This document shows positions 8,315 to 17,272 of a stretch of DNA of 64,000 nucleotides, piece by piece. Under the pieces are notes generated by a model. It was not told the origin of the DNA. It searched no databases and saw nothing but the letters and a program-made list of their open reading frames with translations. The translations under genes and the position numbers were made by a program. The number at the start of each line of letters is the position of its first letter. Positions within the stretch are counted from its first letter, which is position 1. Source of the DNA: JACKBC01 sp041391125 (GTDB lineage: Bacteria > Chloroflexota > Anaerolineae > Caldilineales > Caldilineaceae); assembly GCA_041391125.1 (NCBI GenBank), contig JAWKON010000003.1, positions 195,022-259,021 of the forward strand, written 5' to 3'.

Positions 8315-9268
8315 TTAGCGGCTGTCAAAGTCGACCACGGCCTGGTTGCAGTCACCGCCGGGGCCATTCGATTGGAAGTTGGCCAACTTCGAAATGCGCT
8401 GACCGGCATCGTTGACAATCCAGACGTACCAATTACCGCTGACTGGTTTATTGGCAGAAATAATGTGGCTGTAATAGCCAGCATCCCATCCTTTATATCC
8501 ATCATGCGGCCCACTGATCATTGGATTTGTGGATGGCGCCGCATCGGGAGCATAGCTGAAAACGACTTTATAGCCGTTAGCGGGTTGCCCATTCTTATAG
8601 ACTTTGCCGGCAAACCAGGTGCCAGCCTCCTGTCGATCACACCGCCCCACGACGGCTACGTTAAATTCATACTGCGGCTCAGCCGGCGCGGCGGGTGCGG
8701 GCGGCTGGGTCGGCGCCGGCGGCTGGGTGGGCGGCGGGACGGGCGTGGGCGTGGCCGGCGGCGCCGTGGGGATCACTTGGGCCAGGGCCACCGCTTCCAC
8801 ATTTTGCGTCGTCACAAGCTGGCCAAAGACCCAGCCGCGCTGACCATTAAAATCAATCTCCCACCAGTCGCCAGCCTGATTTTTACCGGTGATAGGAAAA
8901 CTTTGCCCGGAATCAGCAGAGCCAATAATATTGTTAGCTGTGCTGGGGCCGCCGCGAATGTTAAGCTGCTGGATATTCACAACGGCCTGTGCTTGCACCA
9001 CGGTTGGGGTGGCGGTCGGCTCTTCCACGGGCGGTTGCGTGGGTGTGGGCTGTTCAGCTTGGGCGGGCTGGTCAACCTGGACGGGCGCGGGGGCAGGCGC
9101 CTCCACTTGCACAGGGGGCTGTGCAATTTCCGGAGTGGGTGTAAAGGTGGGTAACGGCGGCCGCGTGCTAACAGGTGGCGGCGCTGACGTGCTGCAGGCG
9201 GCAGCCATCACCGCTCCGCAAAGGAGCAGCAGGCTAACAAAAGTAGGGCGGAACGACATTCTAGACAT
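8315..9268 (-). CDS. Secreted lipoprotein with a bacterial SH3 domain
   Basis: A 317-residue protein. The signal peptide ends in a lipobox MAAAC, with the lipidated cysteine at position 25. A long Pro/Thr/Gln/Ala-rich linker follows (about 28-95), then an SH3b-like domain (about 95-155: VNIQQLNIRGGPS through GWVFGQLV), a second proline-rich linker with PTQPPAPTQPP, and a C-terminal beta domain of about 110 residues with two widely spaced cysteines (GRCDRQEAG and GGDCNQ). SH3b domains usually bind cell-wall glycan or peptide. It is the first gene of the minus-strand group with the glycoside hydrolase. The C-terminal domain is not one I can name. Confidence 0.85.
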   Translation of the reverse strand: MSRMSFRPTFVSLLLLCGAVMAAACSTSAPPPVSTRPPLPTFTPTPEIAQPPVQVEAPAPAPVQVDQPAQAEQPTPTQPPVEEPTATPTVVQAQAVVNIQQLNIRGGPSTANNIIGSADSGQSFPITGKNQAGDWWEIDFNGQRGWVFGQLVTTQNVEAVALAQVIPTAPPATPTPVPPPTQPPAPTQPPAPAAPAEPQYEFNVAVVGRCDRQEAGTWFAGKVYKNGQPANGYKVVFSYAPDAAPSTNPMISGPHDGYKGWDAGYYSHIISANKPVSGNWYVWIVNDAGQRISKLANFQSNGPGGDCNQAVVDFDSR

Positions 9269-9788
9269 TGGGCGCCTCGGGTGAATTGTAAACAGTTAGA
9301 AAACGCAATCAAATATATCGCATCCTATTGTATCATAAATCGTATACAAAGTGTATGAGCTGACTCCCCAGTTCGGAAGGCGCTAAACAGCATACACCCG
9401 CCGAGTAGGTACATTTGTCACTTCCAGACAAGACTATATGATCAACCTTTGTTCGGTCAAGTATCAGGTATTCACATATGGCAAACATGGCTGAATCGCA
9501 GCTAAATTATGACGAACGTAGTGCGCGTGAGGTTCCCATCACGCGTCAATTTCAGGACTGAATATAACCAATCTTTCTGAATTCTTTCGTTTTATATTAG
9601 AATTGGCAGACATGGACACTACAACAAATCCGCGATTGGTGAAGGGGTTGCCACCTTGGACTTGAAAGACATTTGTAATATATAGCGGAACGAAGCGGGT
9701 GTAAGATCACCTTACGAATTGGTAGTTGCAATTCCTCTTCCCCCAGTTCGTATTTTGTTCACAACATTACTGGAGAAAAATTTACATC
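9269..9788. other. Divergent intergenic region
   Basis: About 520 bp between the lipoprotein (minus) and the first propeller protein (plus). It must carry promoters for both. No clear -35/-10 pair, operator or repeat could be assigned by eye. It is AT-rich, with GTATACAAAGTGTAT near 9342 as the only palindrome-like stretch. Confidence 0.4.
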
Positions 9789-12554
9789 ATGCATCAAAAC
9801 AACAAGTTTTCTTTCCATCACAGTGCTGCTGCACCTGCCGCGCGCGCTCTCAAATCACGATTCAGAACGTGGTGGAGCGTCGCGTTAGCATTGGTTTTGG
9901 TTGCTCAGTCGCTTTTGGCGGCTGGCAGCGTGTCCGCCAGTACCTATACATGGGCAGCCACGTTTAGCGGTGGCAACAATGGCGAAGGCAAGGGCATCGC
10001 CGTGGACAGCAGTGGCAATGTCTTCACGACCGGCCATTTTCAGAATACCTTTGACTTTGATCCAGGCGCTGGCACCACGACGGCCACGATCCGAGGTCAG
10101 CGCGACATCTTCATTTCCAAATTAGATAGCAACGGCGCTTTCGTGTGGGTCAAGTCGTTGGGGGGCTTGGTCATTGATGAAGCCCGGGCGATTGCCCTGG
10201 ATAGCACGGGCAATATATATGTCACGGGCGATTTCCGCGGAACGGTCGATTTTGACCCCAGCGGAAATGCAGCCGGCTCTGATCTGACTTCCGCGGGCGA
10301 CTATGATATGTTTATCACCAAACGCGATTCCGCCGGTGAGTTTGTTTGGTCCAAGAGCTTTGGCAGCACCAGCCTGGATCAGGGGTATGATGTAGCGGTG
10401 GGTTCCGACCTAAGAGTATACACCACCGGCCAATTTAGCGGTACAGTCAATTTTGACCCGAGCGGTGCGACTACAACCTATCAGTTAACCAGTTCTGGGT
10501 ACGATCCCTATATCTCGGCTTTGAACAGCGACGGCACGGTTGCCTGGGCCAATTTTGTCAAAGGTCCGGCCAATGAGCGTGGACAGGGCGTGGCCGTGGA
10601 TAGCAGCAACAATGTATTCCTGGTCGGCTATTATGGGGGGCAAAATACCGACTTTAACCCCACAGGAACGCCCAGCATACCCAATTACGCCGGCGTGCGC
10701 GACATCTTTTTGGTTAAATATGATGCCAACGGCGTCTTCCAATGGGTAAGAGGAATCGGCAACACGGGTAACGATTATGCATCCGACGTTGATGTAGATG
10801 CCACCGGGAATGTTTACGTAACCGGCACCTTTGTGGGCACGGTTGACTTTGATCCCGGCACGGGCATCTTGGAGTTGAGCAGCGCGTCGCCAGATAAAAA
10901 AGATATCTTTGTAGCAAAATTTAACAACAACGGTGCTCTGCAGTGGGCGAAAAAGGCTGGTGGTCCTGGTGATGATGAAGGTTATCATATTGAGGTGAAT
11001 AGCAGCGGTAATGTGGTCACGACCGGCTATTTTACCGACACAGTTGATTTTGACCCCGGCGCCGGTACGGCTGAACTGACCAGCGCTGGCGACAAAGACA
11101 TCTTTGTATGGGCGCTCGATGCCAATGGCGACTATGTGGATGCCGCGGCAATGGGGGGCCCTGGCGAAGATCTGGGCTACAGTGTTACTACGGATAACTC
11201 TGGCAACGTATACACAACGGGCGCATTCCACGGCACCGCCGATTTTGATCCAACCGCCGGCGTCGATAACAAAACGAGCGGCGGCAATGCGGATATCTTT
11301 GTCTCCAAACTGAATTTCTTCTCCAGTACACCCAATATAGCGCCCACCGCGGTAGACGACAGCGCGTCCGTGCTGCATGATACGACGCTGAATGGCGCAA
11401 CTGTCCTGTCTAACGACAGCGATCCGGAAGATGGCGCAGCTGTTACTATCTCGACCACCCCGGTGACCAATGTGGCGCATGGCAATCTCACTATTAACAG
11501 TAATGGTACGTACGAATATCAACCCGATGCCGGTTTTGCTGGTTCCGACAGCTTTGTTTATATGATCAGCGACAGCGGCGGTCTGACCGACACGGCGACG
11601 GTGAATATCGATGTAACCAACACTGCGCCAACGGCTACAAATGATAGTTTTACAGCGCAAACCGCTACCGCGTTCAATGGCAATGTCAAGAGCAACGATA
11701 GCGATGCGGATGGTGATCCCCTCACCGTCAACACCACGCCTGTTTCTAACGTGACGCACGGTTCTTTGACGCTCAATGGAGACGGCACATTTAGCTATAC
11801 TTCTGATGCGGGCTATGTGGGCCCAGACAGCTTTACGTATGAAATCAGCGATAACGCGGGAGCGACGGCGCAGGCTACTGCTACTATTAGTGTTTCAGCA
11901 ACGCTCGTCAACAATGCCCCGAATGCGGTAGATGATACCGCCACGACTGATGAAGACGTGGCTCACAATGGCGCCAGCGTAACTGCCAACGATACGGACC
12001 CGGAAAACAACGAGCTGACGGTCGAAACTACACCGGTAAGCGGTCCAGCACATGGTACGCTCCAGCTCAATGCCAACGGAACCTATGTGTATACACCGAC
12101 GGCAGACTACAATGGTCCAGATTCCTTCGTCTATCGCGTCTGTGATAATGGCGTTCCCGCCAGCGAATGTGCTGAGGCCACGGTTTCAATCACCGTAACA
12201 CCGGTTAACGACCCACCGGTTGCGACTGATGATACATTCGTATTTGCGCAAAATAGCACAAACAATGTGCTCAACGTATTATCCAACGACACCGTTGGTC
12301 CCGATACGAATGAAACTTCCGCCGATCTCTCTATTACTACGGTCAGCAAGCCCGACAAAGGCGGCAGCGCCTCGATTGATGGCGCGACCATCAAGTACAC
12401 GCCGGCGTCTGACTTTGTTGGTACAGAAAAATTGACCTACACTATCAGCGATGGCCACGGGGGTGAGTCCACGGCCACGGCAACCATTACGATTACAGTT
12501 AGCGGCGCGGGTGGAGGTGGCGAATTCTACATGCCGATGGTTTTCCGTAATTAA
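9789..12554 (+). CDS. Secreted SBBP beta-propeller protein with four cadherin/Ig-like tail domains
   Basis: I choose the ATG at 9789 (GGAG upstream) over an earlier TTG, giving 921 residues. An unusually long signal sequence has its hydrophobic core at WWSVALALVLVAQSLLAAG. The N-terminal half is a run of about nine SBBP repeats, each with the pattern G-x-A-V-D-S-x-G-N-V-Y-T-T-G-x-F and FDP, ending in DIFVSKL-type strands. From about residue 520 follow four tandem Ig/cadherin-like domains of roughly 90-100 residues (signatures AVDDSA, LSNDSDPEDG, DSFVYMISD). The end is GEFYMPMVFRN, a tail shared with other exported proteins in this window. The next gene is a shorter tandem paralogue without the Ig domains. 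Probably a surface or matrix protein; no enzymatic site is visible. Confidence 0.88.
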   Translation: MHQNNKFSFHHSAAAPAARALKSRFRTWWSVALALVLVAQSLLAAGSVSASTYTWAATFSGGNNGEGKGIAVDSSGNVFTTGHFQNTFDFDPGAGTTTATIRGQRDIFISKLDSNGAFVWVKSLGGLVIDEARAIALDSTGNIYVTGDFRGTVDFDPSGNAAGSDLTSAGDYDMFITKRDSAGEFVWSKSFGSTSLDQGYDVAVGSDLRVYTTGQFSGTVNFDPSGATTTYQLTSSGYDPYISALNSDGTVAWANFVKGPANERGQGVAVDSSNNVFLVGYYGGQNTDFNPTGTPSIPNYAGVRDIFLVKYDANGVFQWVRGIGNTGNDYASDVDVDATGNVYVTGTFVGTVDFDPGTGILELSSASPDKKDIFVAKFNNNGALQWAKKAGGPGDDEGYHIEVNSSGNVVTTGYFTDTVDFDPGAGTAELTSAGDKDIFVWALDANGDYVDAAAMGGPGEDLGYSVTTDNSGNVYTTGAFHGTADFDPTAGVDNKTSGGNADIFVSKLNFFSSTPNIAPTAVDDSASVLHDTTLNGATVLSNDSDPEDGAAVTISTTPVTNVAHGNLTINSNGTYEYQPDAGFAGSDSFVYMISDSGGLTDTATVNIDVTNTAPTATNDSFTAQTATAFNGNVKSNDSDADGDPLTVNTTPVSNVTHGSLTLNGDGTFSYTSDAGYVGPDSFTYEISDNAGATAQATATISVSATLVNNAPNAVDDTATTDEDVAHNGASVTANDTDPENNELTVETTPVSGPAHGTLQLNANGTYVYTPTADYNGPDSFVYRVCDNGVPASECAEATVSITVTPVNDPPVATDDTFVFAQNSTNNVLNVLSNDTVGPDTNETSADLSITTVSKPDKGGSASIDGATIKYTPASDFVGTEKLTYTISDGHGGESTATATITITVSGAGGGGEFYMPMVFRN

Positions 12555-12582
12555 CTGAGGAAAACGGCCCGGTAATGCATGG

Positions 12583-12618
12583 AACAAAAGGGGCGCACAC
12601 TGGTGCGTCCCTTTTGTT
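12583..12618 (+). terminator. Intrinsic terminator after the first propeller gene
   Basis: A 16-bp stem (12583-12598 with 12603-12618, one G-T pair, 4-base loop) whose right arm is T-rich (CCCTTTTGTT). It lies 28 bp after the stop codon. Confidence 0.8.
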
Positions 12619-12672
12619 TGCCAAAGCACATAAGATGATTACGCGGCGCTCTATAAAAATCGCTTTTTTGTT

Positions 12673-12741
12673 CCAATTTCGTAACCACTCAGCCGTCCCC
12701 TGAGCTTGTCGAAGGGGACGGCTGAGTGGTTACCCAATTTC
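12673..12741. repeat. REP-like palindromic element with flanking 8-bp direct repeats
   Basis: A perfect 20-bp stem (12681-12700 with 12714-12733) encloses the 13-base loop TGAGCTTGTCGAA. The palindrome is flanked flush by CCAATTTC on both sides (12673-12680 and 12734-12741), which looks like a target-site duplication. The loop core recurs elsewhere in the window. Confidence 0.85.
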
Positions 12742-12767
12742 TATATATTTCTCAGAAGGAGGGGTAA

Positions 12768-14345
12768 ATGCTTATTTTTAAGAAAGGGGATTTGCAAAAA
12801 ATTCGCGTTCGTTTTTTGCACCCGACTCAACTCGTGATATTAGTTATTCTTATGTTATTAGCCGTTGGGCAGCCACAGCGCTTATGGGCGGCCGTGGCTG
12901 CGGTGGACTCCTATGTGGCAGATTGGGCCGTTGCCTTTGGCGGGCGAGATGCTGGTGAAGGGGTTGGAATTGGCGTCGATAGCGCATCGAATGTCTACAC
13001 GGCCGGCTATTTTCAAAATGCCTTCGACTTTGGCGGCGATGTCAATAATCCAGTCAATATTGGGCAACGAGATATCTTTGTGGCCAAAACCGACAAAGAT
13101 GGCGGCTTTGTGTGGGCCAAGGCCATTGGCAGCACCAACATTGATGAAGCCAAAGCCATCGCTGTGGACGCTGGCGGCGGATCTTATGTGACCGGGCGTT
13201 TTCGCGGGACGGCCGATTTTGATCCCAACGCCGGCATCGCCAACCGGACTAGCGTGGGGGATGACGATATTTTTGTCATGAAGCTAAACCCCAATGGCAC
13301 ATTGGCTTGGGCCAACACCTTTGGCGGCATCACAACCGATGAGGGGTATGGCATTGGGATAGGCGCCAATAGCGTGGCCGCCACCGGCTTTTTTAGCGGC
13401 ACCACCGATTTTGACCCGGCCAACGTGGGCAGTGCCGATGTGTTGACCAGCACCGCTGCTTCGCGCGATATTTTTGTGGCCAACTACAATAGTGCCGATG
13501 GCGCGTTTAAGTGGGTGAACTATGTGGCTGGCATTGGCTTTAACGACCGCGGCAACGCAGCCGCCATTGATGCTGCTGGCAACGTGTACATTGCGGGGTA
13601 CTTTGGCAATGCGGATACCAATTTTAACCCCAAAGGCGCCCCCGCTATTCCCAATCATGGCAGCAACCGCGATGTTTTTGTGGTCAAGTATAATCCCAAT
13701 GGCGTTTTTCAATGGGTGTATGCAGCGGGTGGCACCGGCTCGGATGTGGCCAATGCCATTGTCGTTGACGATGCCGGCAATGTTTATATCACCGGCTCGT
13801 TTGAAAACATAGTGGATTTCGACCCAGATCCAGACGGCACAACCGAGCTAATCAGTGCGGGCAGTGATGACATATTTTTGGTGGCGCTGAAACCGAATGG
13901 CACATTGAATTGGGCCAAACCGATTGGGGGTGTGGGCAGCGATCAGGGCTCTGGCTTGGCGCTGGATGCCCAGGGCAGGCTGCACCTGACCGGCTCCTTT
14001 AGCAGCAACGTGGATTTCGATCCGGGGAACGGTGTGTTCACATTGACTAGCCTGGGCGCCGTAGACGCATTTGCTGCCATATTTAGCGCCGCTGGTGAGC
14101 TGGAAGCTGCTGGCCAAATGGGCGGCGCCGGCTCGGAAGTTGGCCGCGCCATCGCCGCCGACGGCAACGGCATCTATGTAACCGGTTCGTTCGATGGCGC
14201 TGGAGATTATGATCCCAGCGGCGAAGAAGCCGCCCTGACGCCGGTGGGTTCCAGCGATATTTTTGTGGTTAAGTTACAACAGCAGGCTGTCACCGGTACA
14301 TCTGTGGGCAAGGTACTCTACTTACCCGTTATTGAGCGTGATTAG
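12768..14345 (+). CDS. Secreted SBBP beta-propeller protein (tandem paralogue)
   Basis: 525 residues, with an excellent ribosome site (AGGAGG) 6 bases before the ATG. A signal peptide (core LVILVILMLLAVG, likely cut after LWAA) is followed by about nine SBBP repeats. The repeats match those of the preceding gene one for one (GEGVGIGVDSASNVYTAGYF against GEGKGIAVDSSGNVFTTGHF), including shared odd stretches such as NFNPKGAPAIPN against DFNPTGTPSIPN. It therefore arose by tandem duplication. It lacks the Ig-like tail and ends in LYLPVIERD, the same kind of C-terminal tail. A role in adhesion or surface layers is a guess. Confidence 0.88.
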   Translation: MLIFKKGDLQKIRVRFLHPTQLVILVILMLLAVGQPQRLWAAVAAVDSYVADWAVAFGGRDAGEGVGIGVDSASNVYTAGYFQNAFDFGGDVNNPVNIGQRDIFVAKTDKDGGFVWAKAIGSTNIDEAKAIAVDAGGGSYVTGRFRGTADFDPNAGIANRTSVGDDDIFVMKLNPNGTLAWANTFGGITTDEGYGIGIGANSVAATGFFSGTTDFDPANVGSADVLTSTAASRDIFVANYNSADGAFKWVNYVAGIGFNDRGNAAAIDAAGNVYIAGYFGNADTNFNPKGAPAIPNHGSNRDVFVVKYNPNGVFQWVYAAGGTGSDVANAIVVDDAGNVYITGSFENIVDFDPDPDGTTELISAGSDDIFLVALKPNGTLNWAKPIGGVGSDQGSGLALDAQGRLHLTGSFSSNVDFDPGNGVFTLTSLGAVDAFAAIFSAAGELEAAGQMGGAGSEVGRAIAADGNGIYVTGSFDGAGDYDPSGEEAALTPVGSSDIFVVKLQQQAVTGTSVGKVLYLPVIERD

Positions 14346-14377
14346 AAATCCGAAGTAAGCGTCAAAGCCCTTGTAGA

Positions 14378-14456
14378 AAAATAACTATGCCGGATATGGG
14401 TATTACGTATTGCGTGTACCGGTTGCGAAGTTTGTTCTTTAGGGCGTAGTTATTTT
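14378..14456 (+). ncRNA. Candidate structured RNA element between gene and terminator
   Basis: A 14-bp closing helix (14378-14391 with 14443-14456, one G-T pair) encloses a 51-base domain with short internal complementarities. It is followed 13 bases later by a very strong terminator. It could be the 3' UTR of the propeller mRNA or an independent small RNA. No protein is encoded here. Confidence 0.4.
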
Positions 14457-14469
14457 GTTAACATGGCCC

Positions 14470-14515
14470 AAGACGAAAGAAGGCGTGGCTCGCTAGCCAC
14501 GCCTTCTTTCGTCTT
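14470..14515 (+). terminator. Strong intrinsic terminator hairpin
   Basis: A 21-bp perfect stem (14470-14490 with 14495-14515) with a CGCT loop, followed by TGATTG. The right arm is pyrimidine-rich. It ends the propeller-gene transcript. Confidence 0.75.
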
Positions 14516-14613
14516 TGATTGAACTGGATTTCAAGTGGGCGCTTCGCTCTGGCTGCGATACACTCTAAACTGCCGGGCCTGCTCAGCCGCCGCTCAGTCT
14601 GTCTATACCGTAT

Positions 14614-14642
14614 GAAATAAAAAATAGGCGCCCACAGGCGCC
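14614..14642 (-). terminator. Terminator of the response regulator gene
   Basis: On the minus strand, GGCGCC-TGTG-GGCGCC is followed by TATTTTTTATTT. It lies about 50 bp downstream of the stop codon of the regulator gene. Confidence 0.85.
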
Positions 14643-14694
14643 TTTAAGAATAACCGGTTTGGTTGAAAATCGTGGTTCCGAATGCAGTAGCCAC

Positions 14695-15501
14695 TTATGC
14701 GGCAACTGCAACTTGAGCCAGCGAATGTTCGGTGCTGAATTTGTAGCCAGCACCGCGTACTGTCACCAAATAGACTGGATCAGAGGGATTGATTTCAATT
14801 TTTTCGCGCAGCCGGCGGATGGCCACCTCGACCAGATTGGTGCCGCCAGACTGTTCGTATCCCCAAACGTGGCGGAACAGTTCGTCTTTGCTGACCGGGC
14901 GGTCCGCAGAACGCATGACGTGAATCAGAAGCTGGTACTCAATGGGCGTCAGATCAACTTTTTCGCCGCGCACGATGACGGTCTGTTTTTCATCATCGAC
15001 GGTGATATCGCCGTGCGCTAAAACGCAAAAAGAGGGCTTTTCGGTAATCCAGGAGATGCGGCGCAAAATCGATTGCAGACGAGCTTCCACCTCGCGGAAG
15101 GTAAATGGTTTGGGAATATAATCATCGGCGCCAATCTCGAAGCCGCGCACAATATCATCCGAACGATTCAACGCCGTCAGCATAACCACGGGCACGTCCG
15201 AGCGTTTGCGGATCTCTTCGCACGTTGCGTACCCATCGATCCCCGGCATAACCACGTCCAGCAAAACCAGGTCGATTTCTTCTTCAGCAAAGATCTCGAG
15301 AGCAGTTTCCCCATCGCAGGCTGCCACAACGTTGTATCCTAAGCGCCGCAGCGACGCTTCCAACAGATTGCGCAGCGGGTCTTCATCGTCAACTACCAAA
15401 ATGCGAAAATTCTCGGGGGACAAGAGATTACAAGTTCGGATCTGGTTGCGCCAATTATCGGCTTGATTTGCATTGTTGCGATGAAGAATCTGATTATTCA
15501 T
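14695..15501 (-). CDS. OmpR/PhoB-family response regulator
   Basis: 268 residues from the ATG at 15501 (GGAG 8 bases upstream); a longer frame starting at 15528 is less likely. The receiver domain (about 32-148) has the acidic pair D38-D39, the phosphorylation site D82 in LLDVVMPG, and K131 in IPKPF. The DNA-binding winged helix (about 165-258) contains VDLTPIEYQLL, VSKDELFRHVWG, VEVAIRRLREKI and VRGAGYKF, the standard PhoB-type pattern. No histidine kinase is encoded nearby, so it is an orphan in this window and its signal is unknown. Confidence 0.93.
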   Translation of the reverse strand: MNNQILHRNNANQADNWRNQIRTCNLLSPENFRILVVDDEDPLRNLLEASLRRLGYNVVAACDGETALEIFAEEEIDLVLLDVVMPGIDGYATCEEIRKRSDVPVVMLTALNRSDDIVRGFEIGADDYIPKPFTFREVEARLQSILRRISWITEKPSFCVLAHGDITVDDEKQTVIVRGEKVDLTPIEYQLLIHVMRSADRPVSKDELFRHVWGYEQSGGTNLVEVAIRRLREKIEINPSDPVYLVTVRGAGYKFSTEHSLAQVAVAA

Positions 15502-15888
15502 AACGAAAACTCCAAGCTGAAATAACAAAAACCCTTAAGATTAATGTCGAGTAAAACTCAAATATGTTTTTTTCTGCAGTGGTAGAAACGGCGTGCGGTG
15601 GAAAGAGCTGTATGCGAAGTTCGATTCGCGGTCTAATTTACAGTTGCTGTGCGCAAGTTGGCTTTAGAAGTCGATTAATGATGTTTTCAAGCAGTGTCAG
15701 ACGCAACATGTGAATATCACTCGCTTTGACTACGACATTTCTATTATGATTAATCGCAGTCGGTAGCCGAAATCCTTCGCGCCAATCCGCAAATTGACTA
15801 ATTTACTTTCAATTTGGGGAAATACTTTTGATGTAGATGGCGTCAATTACTACACAAGCGGTACGTTACGAACGCTTTTGCCAATAAC
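15502..15888. other. Intergenic region upstream of the response regulator
   Basis: About 390 bp without a credible gene. It should hold the promoter of the response regulator. I see no convincing repeat or operator in it. Confidence 0.4.
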
Positions 15889-15922
15889 AAAGGCCAGATG
15901 TCTATACAGACACCTGGCCTTT
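15889..15922. terminator. Terminator hairpin downstream of ruvC
   Basis: An interrupted 14-bp stem: AAAGGCCAG with CTGGCCTTT, one mismatch, then TGTCT with AGACA around an ATAC loop. It sits about 40 bp after the ruvC stop codon on the minus strand and has a short T-run on the plus side too. Confidence 0.65.
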
Positions 15923-15960
15923 TGAGGAACTTTATTTTTTGAGGAGCACCAGCATGCATT

Positions 15961-16482
15961 TCAAAGATGATACACGGACATTTCCTGGTATCTTGCGTGT
16001 TGCAAATGGCAAATGGCAATGGCGACGCCGTCTGCTGCATCATCGGGGCGAGGGATTTCGGGCAAGTCGAGCAGTCGCTGTACCATTTCTTGCATCTGCC
16101 GCTTGTCAGCGTTGCCATAGCCAGAAATCGCTTGCTTGATCTCGGCTGGTGTGTATTCCACAACTTCGACCCCTTTGCGTGCGGCGGCCAAAAGAATGGC
16201 GCCACGCGCCTGCCCCACCGTAATTGCCGTGGTCACATTACGCCCAAAAAAGAGCTTTTCCACCGCAATTTTGTCAGGCTGAAACTCTTCAATCAGTGCC
16301 AGCATGTCCTGGTGAATCTCCAACAGCCGCTGCGGCATGGGTTGATCCGGGCTGGTGCGAATGACGCCGCAGGCCAAAAAGCGGAGACCGCCGTGAATAT
16401 CTTGCGCCACCGCGCCATAGCCGGTAGTGGCGGTGCCGGGATCAATGCCCAACGTTATGCGTTCGATTTGGCCAGCCATCAT
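15961..16482 (-). CDS. ruvC: Holliday junction resolvase RuvC
   Basis: 173 residues from the ATG at 16482, chosen because an AAGG-type ribosome site precedes it; longer forms would overlap yebC. RuvC is the endonuclease that cuts Holliday junctions held by RuvAB during recombination repair. The four catalytic acids are visible: the first Asp in LGIDPGTA, Glu in AVEKLFF, and the C-terminal Asp pair in DDAADGVAIA. The length fits the family. It follows yebC closely, a common arrangement, while ruvA and ruvB are not in this window. Confidence 0.96.
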   Translation of the reverse strand: MMAGQIERITLGIDPGTATTGYGAVAQDIHGGLRFLACGVIRTSPDQPMPQRLLEIHQDMLALIEEFQPDKIAVEKLFFGRNVTTAITVGQARGAILLAAARKGVEVVEYTPAEIKQAISGYGNADKRQMQEMVQRLLDLPEIPRPDDAADGVAIAICHLQHARYQEMSVYHL

Positions 16483-16501
16483 CGCACCTACCTTATTGCT
16501 C

Positions 16502-17272
16502 TCAGGCCAATTCAGCCACCAACTCATCGGTCAACTCAAGGTTATGATAAACATTGCTCACATCATCCAGCTCTTCCAAATTGTCAACCAAGCCCATGAC
16601 GGTAGCTGCCTCGTCTGCCCCTAGTTCCATCGGCGTGTTGGGCTTCATAATCAGCTCCCAGCTGTCTGGAGTATACCCCGCATCCTGAAGCGCTTGACTA
16701 ACACTGGCCAGTTCGGCGCGCTCCGTATAGATTTCCACAGCGTCTTCACTAATCACTACGTCTTCAGCTCCAGCGTCTAAGCCCGCCATAAATAGCTCTT
16801 CCGAGTCGAGCCCTTTGCTGGCGCCATCGTCATCAACTAGACTAAAGACAATATACCCTTTGGAAGTGAACTGCCAGGCTACTGAACCAGGTTCACCCAA
16901 GCTGCCATTGGCGCGTGAAAAACAGCGTCGCACGTCGGAAATGGTGCGGTTGCGATTATCTGTCAAACATTCCACCAGCATGGCCACGCCGTTGGGGCCA
17001 TAGCCTTCATAAGTGATTTCTTCAATTTCAGCGGCGCCATCTTTATCCAGACCGGCGCCGCGGCGGATGGCGCGGTCAATATTGTCTTTGGGCATATTTT
17101 CGCCGCGCGCCTTTTCAACCGCCAGACGTAGGGCAAAATTCATTTCGGGGTCGGCGCCGCCGCGCGCGGCAATCTGAATTTCGCGCGCTAGTTTGGTAAA
17201 CACCTTGCCGCGGGCTGCGTCGTTGGCCCCTTTCTTGCGTTTAATAGTAGACCATTTTGAGTGGCCGGACAT
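16502..17272 (-). CDS. yebC: YebC/PmpR-family protein
   Basis: 256 residues, the full family length. It starts with the characteristic SGHSKWSTIKRKKGANDAARGKVFTKLAREI and contains ENMPKDNIDRAIRRG and YEGYGPNGVA. Family members have been described as transcriptional regulators and, more recently, as factors that ease ribosome stalling; the role here cannot be decided. It is the upstream partner of ruvC, with a gap of about 19 bp to the ruvC start. Confidence 0.96.
   Translation of the reverse strand: MSGHSKWSTIKRKKGANDAARGKVFTKLAREIQIAARGGADPEMNFALRLAVEKARGENMPKDNIDRAIRRGAGLDKDGAAEIEEITYEGYGPNGVAMLVECLTDNRNRTISDVRRCFSRANGSLGEPGSVAWQFTSKGYIVFSLVDDDGASKGLDSEELFMAGLDAGAEDVVISEDAVEIYTERAELASVSQALQDAGYTPDSWELIMKPNTPMELGADEAATVMGLVDNLEELDDVSNVYHNLELTDELVAELA

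Noticed and set aside
7667..9154. 495-codon open frame on the plus strand
   Set aside because: It spans antisense across two real minus-strand genes (hydrolase and lipoprotein) and their junction; no family resemblance.
10485..11759. 424-codon open frame on the minus strand
   Set aside because: Antisense to the SBBP/Ig repeats. The regularity of the repeats keeps the opposite frame open; the product looks like low-complexity Ile/Val/Gly/Arg sequence.
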